The notes beneath the pieces were generated by a model. That model worked only from the letters and a program-made list of their open reading frames with translations. It was not told the DNA's origin and did not search any database. Shown here in pieces: positions 8,463 through 16,727 of a DNA stretch of 48,782 nucleotides. The DNA is from an uncultured Clostridia bacterium (GTDB lineage: Bacteria; Bacillota_A; Clostridia; Christensenellales; Aristaeellaceae). The DNA is taken from assembly GCA_934645275.1 (NCBI GenBank), contig CAKUDW010000001.1, forward strand, positions 1-48,782. Reading direction: 5' to 3'. Position numbers and translations under genes: made by a program. Numbering within the stretch: position 1 is the first letter of the stretch; each line of letters begins with the position of its first letter.

Positions 8463-9503
8463 ATGACGATGAAGGAAGTCGCGCAATTGGCGGGAGTATC
8501 TGTTGCGACTGTATCCAATGTAATTACCGGGAAGAAGTACGTGAATCCGGAGCTCGTGGCGAAGGTTCGCAGCACGATGGAAGCTGTGAATTATATTCCG
8601 AACGCGAGCGCACGCAGCTTGCGAGTGAAGCAGACGTCGCAGATCGCGGTGATTTTGCCAGATACCTCGGTTCAGTTCTACGGGCTGGTACTCAAGAGCA
8701 TTGAGAAATTTGCGTACAGCAGAGGCTACTCGGTGTGCATTGGAAACGACAATTACGACTATGCGCGCGAAATCGAGCTGATTGAATCCTTTATCGGAGC
8801 GAACGTGGATGGAATCATCAATATTGCGGCCCTGTTTCGCAAACGGGATGTGCCGAAACTGGCGGGCAAGCCGATGGTGATGGTGCAGCGCCTGGAATTC
8901 CCGGATTCGAAGGATGCGCCTGAGGGGCGGTGCAGCAATATTGGTTTTATCGGTACGGACAACTGGGCGGGCATGGAAATGACGATGGCGCTGTGCTGCA
9001 AGACGGCCAAGTCCAAATTCATGTATTTGGGCGGTTCGGGGCAGATGCAGTATCCCAATGCGAGCATGCGTATTGAGTGCTTTCATGCTTACCTGAAAAA
9101 GGTGGGCGTTCCCAGAGAGCGGATCAGTTGGTACGAATGTGGGTTTTCCTTTAACGACGGTTATGAGCGGATGCGAAAGCTGCTTGAAGAAGGCCTGGAC
9201 GTGCGCGATACGGCGATAGCCTGTTCGAACGACGATTCCGCCTGGGGCGTGATTGAAGCCCTGCGGGAATATGGCCTGCGCGTGCCGGAGGATGTGGCCG
9301 TGATCGGTTGTGACGATATCGATTACGCCGCCCATATTACGCCGCCGCTGAGCACGGTTCATAACGATCATGTGCAGCTGGGCACGGGTGCGGCCAAGAT
9401 GCTGCTGGATTATCTGGCGGATAGCGCCAAGGGATTAAACGAGCGCTGCATTACCATCATGCCGCATCTGGTGACGCGCAAAAGCATGGTGGAAGGCGTT
9501 TAG
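8463..9503 (+). CDS. LacI-family transcriptional regulator
   Basis: 346 residues from the ATG at 8463, chosen because AGGCGGGAG ends 8 nt before it. An upstream in-frame GTG at 8454 would overlap that site. Residues 3-50 are a LacI-type helix-turn-helix (MKEVAQLAGVSVATVSNVI) plus hinge helix (ASARSLRV). Residues 60-340 are a periplasmic-binding-protein-like effector domain (QIAVILPDTS..., AIACSNDDSAWGVIEAL, VAVIGCDDIDYA, ITPPLSTV). Family members bind sugars, sugar acids or nucleosides and repress the neighbouring uptake and catabolism genes. It lies behind two operator-bearing promoters and ahead of a solute-binding protein, so it is very probably autoregulated and controls this operon. The ligand is unknown. 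Confidence 0.92.
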   Translation: MTMKEVAQLAGVSVATVSNVITGKKYVNPELVAKVRSTMEAVNYIPNASARSLRVKQTSQIAVILPDTSVQFYGLVLKSIEKFAYSRGYSVCIGNDNYDYAREIELIESFIGANVDGIINIAALFRKRDVPKLAGKPMVMVQRLEFPDSKDAPEGRCSNIGFIGTDNWAGMEMTMALCCKTAKSKFMYLGGSGQMQYPNASMRIECFHAYLKKVGVPRERISWYECGFSFNDGYERMRKLLEEGLDVRDTAIACSNDDSAWGVIEALREYGLRVPEDVAVIGCDDIDYAAHITPPLSTVHNDHVQLGTGAAKMLLDYLADSAKGLNERCITIMPHLVTRKSMVEGV

Positions 9504-9602
9504 TACGATCGCTGCCGGGCACAGAGCGATCATGAAGGTTGCGTTTGAGGATGAAGCGGAAACGCGGATATCCTTGAATAATATTTAAGGAGGAAACCTA
9601 CA

Positions 9603-10748
9603 ATGAAGAAACTGGTTACAATGATTCTCTGTGTGGCGATGGTTCTCGCAATGGGCGTTGGCGCCGTTGCCGAGGAAAAGGACACGATCAATCTGGGCGC
9701 GATGCTCATTTTGACGACTGAGCCGCTCTCCGGCGCAGCCTATCGTAACTCCTATGAGATGGCCATTAACGAAATCAACGAAGCCGGCGGCGTTCTGGGC
9801 AAGCAGCTCGTACTCTACGGCGAGGACATGGGCATGACCACCGACATGGCGGTGAATGCGTGCAACAAGCTTCTTGCTCGCGGCGATCTGGATATGATCA
9901 TTGGCTGCGCGCTTTCCGGCGCAGGCCTGGCCGTTGAAAAGAGCGTGAAGGAAGCCGGCATCCCGCTGCTGCTCTCCGGCACCAGCCCGAAGCTCGCTGA
10001 GATCGATAATGAATATGTGTTCAGAATGCGTTCTTCCGACAGCGTGATGGGCTCCGTCGCGATGACCTTCGCCAAGGATGAATTCAACCTGGACGAGAAC
10101 AGCACCGTTGCGGTTCTGTATGTAAACAGCGATTTCGGCGTTGGCGGCTACGACACGATCAAGGCCTACTGCGATGAAAACGGCATCAACTGCGTCAGCG
10201 AGACCTTCAATCAAGACGACCCGGACGCTACCGCGCAGGTTCTGAATCTGAAGAATGCGAACCCCGACCTGCTGGTCGTGTGGTCTACCGGCACTGGCTT
10301 CACCGTGGCTTCCCGCTGCATCGCTGAGCAGGGCCTGGAGTGCCCCGTGCTCGGTTCCGCTGGCCTTTGCCAGAAGGCGACCCTGGACGTGTGCGCGACC
10401 TGGGTTGAGGGCTGGTACAGCATCTGCGACGCCATCATGACCGCGGACGAGCCCGAGCTGAAGGCCTTCGTTGAGAAGTACACTGAGCTCTACGGCGCAG
10501 AGTCCCTGTCCTACGACTGCCCGACCGCCTATTCCACGATCTACATGATCAAGGACGCCTATGAGCGCGCCGGTTCCACCGATACGCAGGCCTTCCTGCA
10601 GGCCATGCGCGAGACTGAAAGCTGCAAGACCATTCTGGGCAACTATCACCACTTCGGCAACATCGAAATGGCGAGCTGCGCAGCCATCGGCCGCATTGAC
10701 AACGGCGAACTGACCTATATCAAGAGCGTTGAGGCGGATCTCCACTAA
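9603..10748 (+). CDS. Periplasmic-type solute-binding protein of a LIV-family ABC importer
   Basis: 381 residues, with AAGGAGG ending 9 nt before the ATG. Residues 1-23 are a signal peptide with an Ala-x-Ala cleavage site (GAVA|EE). The rest is a Peripla_BP_6 / LivJ-K-type receptor: 'INLGAMLILT', 'INEINEAGGVLGKQLVLYGEDMG', 'NKLLARGDLDMIIGCALSGAGLAV', 'SSDSVMGSVAMTFAKDEF'. It would capture the ligand outside the cell and deliver it to the LivHM-type channel encoded just downstream. Such receptors in monoderm bacteria are usually lipoproteins, but no lipobox Cys is present at the cleavage site (C10 lies in the hydrophobic core). The ligand need not be an amino acid: the LacI regulator and the dehydratase in the operon suggest a sugar acid or similar compound. 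Confidence 0.9.
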   Translation: MKKLVTMILCVAMVLAMGVGAVAEEKDTINLGAMLILTTEPLSGAAYRNSYEMAINEINEAGGVLGKQLVLYGEDMGMTTDMAVNACNKLLARGDLDMIIGCALSGAGLAVEKSVKEAGIPLLLSGTSPKLAEIDNEYVFRMRSSDSVMGSVAMTFAKDEFNLDENSTVAVLYVNSDFGVGGYDTIKAYCDENGINCVSETFNQDDPDATAQVLNLKNANPDLLVVWSTGTGFTVASRCIAEQGLECPVLGSAGLCQKATLDVCATWVEGWYSICDAIMTADEPELKAFVEKYTELYGAESLSYDCPTAYSTIYMIKDAYERAGSTDTQAFLQAMRETESCKTILGNYHHFGNIEMASCAAIGRIDNGELTYIKSVEADLH

Positions 10749-10785
10749 TTATCAATAAAATATTAAAACCAAATAAATAAGCGGC

Positions 10786-10825
10786 AGCACGGTTCTGATC
10801 GCCAGTTCGGTGTCGGAACCGTGCT
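10786..10825 (+). terminator. Intercistronic hairpin between receptor and permease genes
   Basis: A perfect 10-bp inverted repeat AGCACGGTTC / GAACCGTGCT, extendable inward by four weaker pairs, with no T-tract. Such hairpins behind a receptor gene usually protect the upstream mRNA or partly terminate it, giving more binding protein than permease. Confidence 0.55.
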
Positions 10826-10861
10826 AAATTTACCCAATATTGGATGGAGGAGGGAAAAAGG

Positions 10862-11725
10862 GTGCTTGCAACGATTTGTCAGCTTGCAATAAGCGGCGTA
10901 ACTTCCGGTTTTATCTATGCGCTGGTTGCGATTGAATACACGCTGATTTTTAATGCATGTTCACTTTTGAACTTTGCGCATGCAAAAACCATTACGCTGT
11001 GCGCCTATATCTTCGCCGGCACATTTTTAAAGATAATGAACGGCGCCGCGCTGCCGGCAATTGCGCTCTCGCTGATTGCGATCGTGCTTATAGGCGTGAT
11101 TATTGCATTTATGATATTCATTCCGCTGCAAAAGTATACGAGGCTGATCGCGATCATGGCCACGGTTATGCTGGGAACGGTGATGACCGAGGCTGCGGTG
11201 CGTATCTGGGGACCGGTTCCGCTTTCCAGCGGCAAATTCCTTGCTGGCACCGTAAAGCTGGGCGCTGTGACAACCTCCAGAGCCAATATCTGCATTATGA
11301 TTGTGGCGCTGATTGTCAGTGTTTTGCTTAAACTGTTTATTGCCAAGACCAAGACCGGCCAGGCGATGACCTGCGTGGCGCAGGATAAGACGGCGGCTGC
11401 GCTGATGGGCATCAACGTCAATCGGAATATGGCGTTTTCCATCGGACTGAGCTTTGCCATCTGCGGCATCATCGGCATCATGGTCGTTCCGCTGTATACC
11501 GCGCAGCAGGCCATGGCGGATATGATCGGCATGAAGGGCTTTGCCGCGGGCGTTATCGGCGGTTTCGGCGATATCAACGGCGCAATTATTGGCGGCATTG
11601 TTCTGGGCTTGATTGAAAACTTTGCCTGCCTCGCAGTGCCTGCAATGTATAAGGACATCATCGCCTTTATGATGATGATCGTATTCCTGCTGATCAAGCC
11701 TGACGGATTGACGGCTAAGAAATAG
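10862..11725 (+). CDS. livH: LivH-type branched-chain ABC permease
   Basis: 287 residues from the GTG at 10862. The ribosome binding site GGAGGAGGG (10846-10854) ends 7 nt before it, whereas the ATG at 10844 would put that site inside the gene. It is a polytopic inner-membrane permease of the LivH family with about eight hydrophobic segments. Typical signatures are 'SGFIYALVAIEYTLIFNACSL' near the N-terminus and 'GINVNRNMAFSIGLSFAICGIIG' in the middle. The C-terminal 'AGVIGGFGDINGAIIGG' loop contacts the ATPases. It pairs with the LivM-type protein that follows, forming a heterodimeric channel energised by the LivG/LivF-type ATPases. The symbol is given at family level; the substrate is unproven. 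Confidence 0.9.
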   Translation: MLATICQLAISGVTSGFIYALVAIEYTLIFNACSLLNFAHAKTITLCAYIFAGTFLKIMNGAALPAIALSLIAIVLIGVIIAFMIFIPLQKYTRLIAIMATVMLGTVMTEAAVRIWGPVPLSSGKFLAGTVKLGAVTTSRANICIMIVALIVSVLLKLFIAKTKTGQAMTCVAQDKTAAALMGINVNRNMAFSIGLSFAICGIIGIMVVPLYTAQQAMADMIGMKGFAAGVIGGFGDINGAIIGGIVLGLIENFACLAVPAMYKDIIAFMMMIVFLLIKPDGLTAKK

Positions 11726-11744
11726 GGAAAGGAGCATGAACAAT

Positions 11745-12719
11745 ATGAACGGCATCAAAAAATGGATTCCTGCATTGCTTGCGTGCATTGTTGTTGCTCT
11801 GATGCCCACGCTTGGCGCAAACGATTATTATGTAACTATATTTTGCCAGGCGATTATTTACAGCATCATCGTGTTGGGACTGAATTTTATCACGGGCATG
11901 GCCGGGCAGATGAACATGGGCACGGCGGGCGTGTTCGCGCTGGGCGCATATACGGCGGCGCTGCTCTCCACCAAGCTGAATGTTTCGCCGTGGATCAGCC
12001 TGCTGGCTTCGATAGTTGTGGGCGTGCTGATCGGCCTGTTGCTGGGATATCCCTCACTGCGCGTCAACGGCGTGTATCTTTCGCTGACGACCATCGGTTT
12101 CTGCGAAATCGTGCGCCAGTTCCTCAGAACCTGGAATTTTGCGGGCGGCGCAAACGGCATTCGCGAAATTCAGCAGTTCAATCTCTTTGGGCTGTCGATT
12201 AAAACGCCCACGCAGAACCTGTATTTCCTTCTGGTGATACTGGTGATTTTCATCGCGATATCCGACCGCATTATCCGTTCCAAGTTTGGGCGCGCTTTCA
12301 TTGCGGTGCGCGACAATGTGGAAGCGGTGGAGACCTGCGGCATCAATCTGGCGAATATTAAAGTTATGGCGTTTATTGTGTCCACCGTATTTGCCAGCAT
12401 TGCGGGTTGCCTGTATGCCAGCTTCAACGGCTATATCTCGCCCACGACCTTTACCACCGACCTTTCGGTATCCTTTCTGGTAATGCTGATTCTCGGCGGA
12501 CGCGGTTCCATATACGGCTGCCTGGTCGGCGCGTTTGTGGTCGCCTTTGCGCCGGAGCTTCTGCGCTTCCTGGGCGATTATTACAAGCTGATCTATGCGG
12601 TGATCATCCTTGGCGCCATCGTGTTCAATCCTGAAGGACTGGTTGCCACTCCCGGACGCATCCGCGAGTCCATCCGTAAAAAGAAGCTTTCGCAGCAAAG
12701 CGGGAAGGGAGCGTGCTGA
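11745..12719 (+). CDS. livM: LivM-type branched-chain ABC permease
   Basis: 324 residues from the ATG at 11745. The AAAGGAG site ends 10 nt before it but only 1 nt before the alternative ATG at 11736. It has about nine to ten membrane segments. LivM signatures include 'GLNFITGMAGQMNMGTAGVFALGAY', 'SLRVNGVYLSLTTIGFCEI', 'GRAFIAVRDNVEAVETCGIN' and the ATPase-contact loop 'MLILGGRGSIYGCLVGA'. It partners LivH in the membrane. The coding region overlaps the ribosome binding region of the next gene, as expected in an operon. Confidence 0.9.
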   Translation: MNGIKKWIPALLACIVVALMPTLGANDYYVTIFCQAIIYSIIVLGLNFITGMAGQMNMGTAGVFALGAYTAALLSTKLNVSPWISLLASIVVGVLIGLLLGYPSLRVNGVYLSLTTIGFCEIVRQFLRTWNFAGGANGIREIQQFNLFGLSIKTPTQNLYFLLVILVIFIAISDRIIRSKFGRAFIAVRDNVEAVETCGINLANIKVMAFIVSTVFASIAGCLYASFNGYISPTTFTTDLSVSFLVMLILGGRGSIYGCLVGAFVVAFAPELLRFLGDYYKLIYAVIILGAIVFNPEGLVATPGRIRESIRKKKLSQQSGKGAC

Positions 12720-12721
12720 TA

Positions 12722-13519
12722 ATGAGCAGAGAACTTCCGTCTTCTGAATATATCCTGCAGGTGAAGGGGCTTACCAAGCGTTTCGAAGGTCTGACGGCCG
12801 TGGAGAACGTTGATATCAATGTTCGCAAACGCGAAATTCATGCGCTTATCGGTCCCAACGGCGCGGGCAAAACCACAACCCTGAGCATGATCAACGGTAC
12901 GCTGAAGCCCACCGCGGGCGAGATACGCTTCGATGGCCAGAACATAACCCATTGGGCGACGGACAAGATTGCGCGCGCGGGCGTTGGCCGAACCTTTCAG
13001 AATATCAAGCTGTTTCCGACGCTGACCGTATTGGAAAACATCATGATTGGCGGGCACAGCAAGCATACGCGCGGCGGCCTGATTCGCTATCTGGCCTGTG
13101 TCGGTGAAAGTAACCGCTTTGAGCGTGAAATGCGCGAACAGGCCGAGCAGATTGCCAATGATATCGGCGTATATGCGCTGAAGGATCAAAAGGTAGGCAA
13201 TCTGGCATATGGCCGTCAGAAGGTGACCGAGCTTGGCCGCGCGCTGATGCTTCAGCCGAAGCTGATTCTTCTGGACGAGCCGGCGGCGGGCCTGAACCCC
13301 ACGGAGCGCGCAGAATTTATCGATATTCTGCACAAGACTTTTGACAGCGGCATCGATCTGTTCCTGATTGAGCATAACATGGATGTTGTTATGACCATCT
13401 GTCATCAGATCACCGTGCTGAACTTCGGCAAAAAAATCGCTGAAGGAACGCCGGAGGAGATTCAGAATAACGACGACGTAATCAAGGCCTATCTGGGGGA
13501 TGAATATGTCGCGCAATAA
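12722..13519 (+). CDS. livG: LivG-type ABC ATPase
   Basis: 265 residues from the ATG at 12722. GGGAAGGGA ends about 11 nt before it, while the earlier GTG at 12713 is too close to that site. It is a cytoplasmic nucleotide-binding subunit with Walker A GPNGAGKTT, a Q-loop in 'GVGRTFQNIKLFPTLTVLENI', the LivG-type signature LAYGRQKVTE (consensus LSYGQQ), Walker B ILLDEPAAGLNP and H-loop LIEHNMDVV. The 'RTFQNIxLFxxLTVxEN' stretch is characteristic of LivG as opposed to other ABC ATPases. It works with LivF as the ATPase pair of the importer. Confidence 0.93.
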   Translation: MSRELPSSEYILQVKGLTKRFEGLTAVENVDINVRKREIHALIGPNGAGKTTTLSMINGTLKPTAGEIRFDGQNITHWATDKIARAGVGRTFQNIKLFPTLTVLENIMIGGHSKHTRGGLIRYLACVGESNRFEREMREQAEQIANDIGVYALKDQKVGNLAYGRQKVTELGRALMLQPKLILLDEPAAGLNPTERAEFIDILHKTFDSGIDLFLIEHNMDVVMTICHQITVLNFGKKIAEGTPEEIQNNDDVIKAYLGDEYVAQ

Positions 13520-13540
13520 AATCAGGAGGAGGGAACGCAC

Positions 13541-14257
13541 ATGATGCTTCAGGTTCAGAATATCAGCGCCTATTACGGAGCGATTCAGGCACTGAAGAAT
13601 ATCAGCCTGGAAATCGATGCACAGGAGATCGTTTCCATCATCGGCGCAAACGGCGCCGGAAAGTCCACTTTGATGAAAAGCATCATGAACATCGTAAAGC
13701 CTCAGCATGGAAGCATCCTCTATAACGGTACGGATATTACCAAGGTAAAGACGCCGCAAATCGTAAAAGAGGGCATTGTGTATGTTCCTGAAGGAAGATA
13801 TATCTTCCCCAAGCTGAGCGTGCAGGAAAACCTTCGCATGGGCGCATACAGCCAGAAGTTTACCGCAGCGCAGATGGATGAACTGTACAATGAAATGTAT
13901 GCGATGTTTCCGAGGCTCAAGGAGCGCTATCGCCAGAAGGCGGGCACGCTTTCCGGCGGCGAACAGCAGATGCTGGCCATCGCGCGCGGCCTGATGAGCC
14001 GCCCTAAAATTATTATGTTCGATGAACCGTCGCTGGGCCTGGCGCCGATCATCGTAAGCGAAGTATTTGAAACCATTCAGCGCATCCGTTCGGAAATGAA
14101 ATTGCCGGTGCTGCTGGTGGAACAGAATGCATACAAGGCGCTGAGCATCTCTGACCGCGCCTACATTCTGGAAAACGGCGTAATTTCGCTCTCCGGCAAG
14201 AGCAGTGATCTGATCAACGATGTGCGCGTAAAGCAGGCATATCTCGGCGGAAAATAA
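13541..14257 (+). CDS. livF: LivF-type ABC ATPase
   Basis: 238 residues, with GGAGGAGGG ending 7 nt before the ATG. Walker A is GANGAGKST, the typical LivF segment 'VPEGRYIFPKLSVQENLRMGAY' follows, the signature is LSGGEQQMLAIARGL, Walker B is IIMFDEPSLGLAP and the H-loop LLVEQNAYKAL. It is the second ATPase of the LIV-type importer. All five transport genes (receptor, two permeases, two ATPases) are present and intact. Confidence 0.93.
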   Translation: MMLQVQNISAYYGAIQALKNISLEIDAQEIVSIIGANGAGKSTLMKSIMNIVKPQHGSILYNGTDITKVKTPQIVKEGIVYVPEGRYIFPKLSVQENLRMGAYSQKFTAAQMDELYNEMYAMFPRLKERYRQKAGTLSGGEQQMLAIARGLMSRPKIIMFDEPSLGLAPIIVSEVFETIQRIRSEMKLPVLLVEQNAYKALSISDRAYILENGVISLSGKSSDLINDVRVKQAYLGGK

Positions 14258-14273
14258 AGAGGAGGAAAATCAA

Positions 14274-15470
14274 ATGAAAATCACCAAAGTAGACGTTATT
14301 ATGGCCAAAATTGATGTTCCGGTTTCTGACGGCTGGCATCCGGTATTTTGCCGCATCTATACCGATGAAGGTATTTATGGCGACGGCGAAGCGGCTGTAA
14401 CCTACATGGTGGGCGCGCGTTCCGCGTTCGGCATGCTGCATGATCTGGCGGAAATGATCATCGGCATGGATCCGATGGAGAACGAGGTAATCTGGGATCA
14501 CCTGTATAAGAATACCTTCTGGTGCCAGAACGGCGGCCCGATGACCTTCGCCGCAATGTCCGCAATCGATATCGCACTGTGGGATATCAAGGGCAAGGCG
14601 CTCAATCGTCCGCTGTATGCGCTGCTGGGCGGCAAGTTCCGTTCCGAGCTGCGCGCATATGCGTCGCAGCTGCAGCTCTCCGGCTGGCGCAAGAATTATG
14701 ACGACTGGAAGATTATCCAGACGCCCCAGGAGTACTTCGACGCGGCCAAGCGCGCCATCGCCGAGGGCTATGATTGCATCAAGACGGATTTCTTCTGCGG
14801 CGAATACAAGGGAGAGCCGCTTTGCTCCGAAAACCGCACCCGCCTGCTGAGCGCAGATTGCGTCAAGTTCGTGGAAGAGCGCATCGCCGCGACCCGCGAA
14901 GCGGTTGGCGATCGCGTGGACATCATCATGGAGAACCACTGCTTCACCGACGCACTGAGCGCGAGTCAGCTCGGCCGCCTGGCGGAGAAGTACAATATCT
15001 TCTACTTCGAAGAGAGCGTTACGCCCATTCCGAAGCTGCAGGAGTTTGTTGGCCGTCATCTGCATGTGCCGATGGCGTCCGGCGAGCGTACCTATTCCCG
15101 CTGGCAGTATATCCCCTACTTCGAGTCCGGCACGCTGCAAGTTATCCAGCCCGATATCGGCAATTGCGGCGGCCTGACCGAAGCCAAGAAGATCTGCGAC
15201 ATGGCCTATGCCTATGATATCTCCGTGCAGGCGCACGTGTGCGCGAGCCCGCTTTCTACCGACGTCGCCGTGCATCTGGAAACTGCGATTCCGAATTTCC
15301 AGATTCATGAGCATCATATCTGCCATGAGAGCAACCGCAATAAAGACCTGGCCATTCGCAACAACCTGCCTGTCAACGGCAAAATCAAGCCCTCTGAGCT
15401 CCCCGGCATCGGCAATGAGATTCATCCCCGCGTATTCAAGGAGAATCTGATGTTCGTAACCGTGAAATAA
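14274..15470 (+). CDS. Enolase-superfamily (mandelate racemase / sugar-acid dehydratase-like) enzyme
   Basis: 398 residues, the usual length, with GAGGAAA before the ATG. It has an N-terminal capping domain (1-125) and a C-terminal beta-barrel (130-370). The conserved 'AIDIALWDIKGKALNRPLYALLGG' region is present. Probable active-site residues are the K170-x-D172 pair, E220 in 'IIMENHC' and E246/E247 in 'FYFEES'. Others are E271 in 'SGERTYS', and D294 (QPDIGNCGG) with H321 (QAHVCASP) forming the His-Asp dyad. Layout and the 'GERTYSRWQY...IQPDIGNCGGLTE' stretch resemble galactonate- and gluconate-type dehydratases, which remove water from aldonic acids using Mg. The first metal ligand, usually Asp, is Glu here. 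It sits directly behind the importer, so the imported solute may be its substrate; which acid is unknown. Confidence 0.82.
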   Translation: MKITKVDVIMAKIDVPVSDGWHPVFCRIYTDEGIYGDGEAAVTYMVGARSAFGMLHDLAEMIIGMDPMENEVIWDHLYKNTFWCQNGGPMTFAAMSAIDIALWDIKGKALNRPLYALLGGKFRSELRAYASQLQLSGWRKNYDDWKIIQTPQEYFDAAKRAIAEGYDCIKTDFFCGEYKGEPLCSENRTRLLSADCVKFVEERIAATREAVGDRVDIIMENHCFTDALSASQLGRLAEKYNIFYFEESVTPIPKLQEFVGRHLHVPMASGERTYSRWQYIPYFESGTLQVIQPDIGNCGGLTEAKKICDMAYAYDISVQAHVCASPLSTDVAVHLETAIPNFQIHEHHICHESNRNKDLAIRNNLPVNGKIKPSELPGIGNEIHPRVFKENLMFVTVK

Positions 15471-15515
15471 GCGCGGATTATTACGAAAAAGACAGACGAA
15501 AAGGAGAAAATGAAA

Positions 15516-16187
15516 ATGAAGAAGCTGGAAAAAGAAAAGGTATATCGCATTGAAGGCGAGTATATCGAGAATTGCAACTGTGCCACCGTGTGCCCCTGCC
15601 TGCTGAACGGACTGGGCAACAATGCAATGCCGGCGACTGAGGGTCATTGCGATCTGCTGCTGGGCTACACCGTAGATAAGGGTCATTATATGGATGTTGA
15701 TCTGTCCGGCCTGAACTATGCGCTGGCGATCTATTCTCCCGGCCCGCTGATGAGCGTCGCAAACTGGAGCATCGCCTATTATATCGACGAGCGCGCGACC
15801 GACGAGCAGTTTGAAGCGCTGAAGAAGATTATCACCGGCGAAGCCGGCGGCTGCCCCGCGGGCCTGAAGGCGCTGCGCGAAGTCATGCTCGGCTGTGAAC
15901 GCGCCAAGGTGGATATCGTGGTTGAAGGTCAGCACCGCGAAGTGACCGTCGGTACCGTCGGCCATATGATCGTGGACGCCGTAAACGGTCTCTCCAGCCC
16001 GGACGATAAGGGCGAAATCGTGCTCGGCAACTGCCATCCGCAGACCCAGAACGGCGACGTCGTGCTGGCGAACGCGCATCAGATGTTCTATTGCGACCAC
16101 GGCTTCAACTTCATGAACTCTGGCAAGAGCGCCGTGTACGGCCGCTATATCTGGCAGGAGAATTACGACGGCGGTTGCCCGATGTAA
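15516..16187 (+). CDS. DUF1326 family Cys-rich protein
   Basis: 223 residues. The ATG at 15516 is preferred over 15510 because AAGGAG ends 9 nt before it. No signal peptide. The N-terminus has the family hallmark 'GEYIENCNCATVCPC', giving cysteines C20, C22, C26 and C28 (CxCx3CxC), which looks like a metal site. Further Cys/His residues occur at GGCPAG, GNCHP, YCDHG and the C-terminal GGCPM. In many bacteria DUF1326 is encoded beside DUF2182 membrane proteins, and a DUF2182 gene lies four genes downstream here. The role is unknown; a soluble metal-binding partner of the membrane proteins is an inference. The gap to the dehydratase gene is only 45 nt, so it may be co-transcribed with the LIV operon or start a new functional unit. 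Confidence 0.82.
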   Translation: MKKLEKEKVYRIEGEYIENCNCATVCPCLLNGLGNNAMPATEGHCDLLLGYTVDKGHYMDVDLSGLNYALAIYSPGPLMSVANWSIAYYIDERATDEQFEALKKIITGEAGGCPAGLKALREVMLGCERAKVDIVVEGQHREVTVGTVGHMIVDAVNGLSSPDDKGEIVLGNCHPQTQNGDVVLANAHQMFYCDHGFNFMNSGKSAVYGRYIWQENYDGGCPM

Positions 16188-16209
16188 TCGATAAAAGGAT
16201 GGAAGGCTT

Positions 16210-16644
16210 ATGAAGTTTCGCTTTAAGGCAGGCGCAGGAGCGTGTATTCAAGCGGTTCTGGCCGCGCTGGTTATTCTGATTCCGACGGTGCTGCTGCCGG
16301 TGTGCACGGCACAGATGGAAACCGCTTCGGGCGCGATGGCGCCCATGCGCTGCCATTATTTAAAGATGGCTTCGGTAAGCGTGGGAATTCTGTTGGCGGC
16401 GATGGCTGTAATAAGGCTGTTTGCCAACGACGTGTCTGCGGCCCAGTGTCTCAAATTGACACAGGCCGCAGGCGGCCTGGTCGTGTCCCTTTTGCCGGGG
16501 GTATTGATCGGCGCATGCAAAAACGCGGCGATGCACTGCCGGATGTTGACCTCTCCAGCGCTGATGGTGACGGGAGGCCTGGTCCTGGTCTGCGCGCTGG
16601 TGGATTTTGTGATCGGGGACTGCCGGGCAAGAAAAACTAAATGA
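16210..16644 (+). CDS. DUF4418 family small membrane protein
   Basis: 144 residues, with an AAAGGATGGAAGG ribosome binding site. There are four hydrophobic segments (about 10-32, 53-72, 82-102, 115-135). The first external loop carries 'LLPVCTAQMETASGAMAPMRCHY', whose Cys, Met and His residues (C36, C53, H54 by my count, with several Met) match the DUF4418 hallmark 'C...M.CH'. Family members are found next to MacB/FtsX-type permease and ATPase genes in Firmicutes, exactly as here. The Cys/Met/His pattern suggests metal or thiol sensing at the membrane, but the function is not established. Confidence 0.75.
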   Translation: MKFRFKAGAGACIQAVLAALVILIPTVLLPVCTAQMETASGAMAPMRCHYLKMASVSVGILLAAMAVIRLFANDVSAAQCLKLTQAAGGLVVSLLPGVLIGACKNAAMHCRMLTSPALMVTGGLVLVCALVDFVIGDCRARKTK

Positions 16645-16650
16645 ACGCAT

Positions 16651-16684
16651 TCCCCGAATCTGTTGCATGCAACGGGTTCGGGGA
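16651..16684 (+). terminator. Intercistronic hairpin after the DUF4418 gene
   Basis: Arms TCCCCGAA / TTCGGGGA enclose three further (two wobble) pairs and the inner palindrome GTTGCATGCAAC, giving an almost continuous stem of about 15 bp with a 4-nt loop. No T-tract follows, so it probably modulates rather than ends transcription before the ABC genes. Confidence 0.5.
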
Positions 16685-16727
16685 GTTGGCGTACTGTGGG
16701 TACGCGGGCCATTGATGGAGGAACTCT

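Noticed and set aside
9532..9588. 18-codon ORF between the LacI and receptor genes
   Set aside because: No ribosome binding site and its stop overlaps the ribosome binding site of the receptor gene.
14214..16100. 628-codon minus-strand open frame over the dehydratase and DUF1326 genes
   Set aside because: It lies opposite two clear genes and its peptide is His/Ala/Arg-rich without motifs, a shadow of GC-rich codon use.
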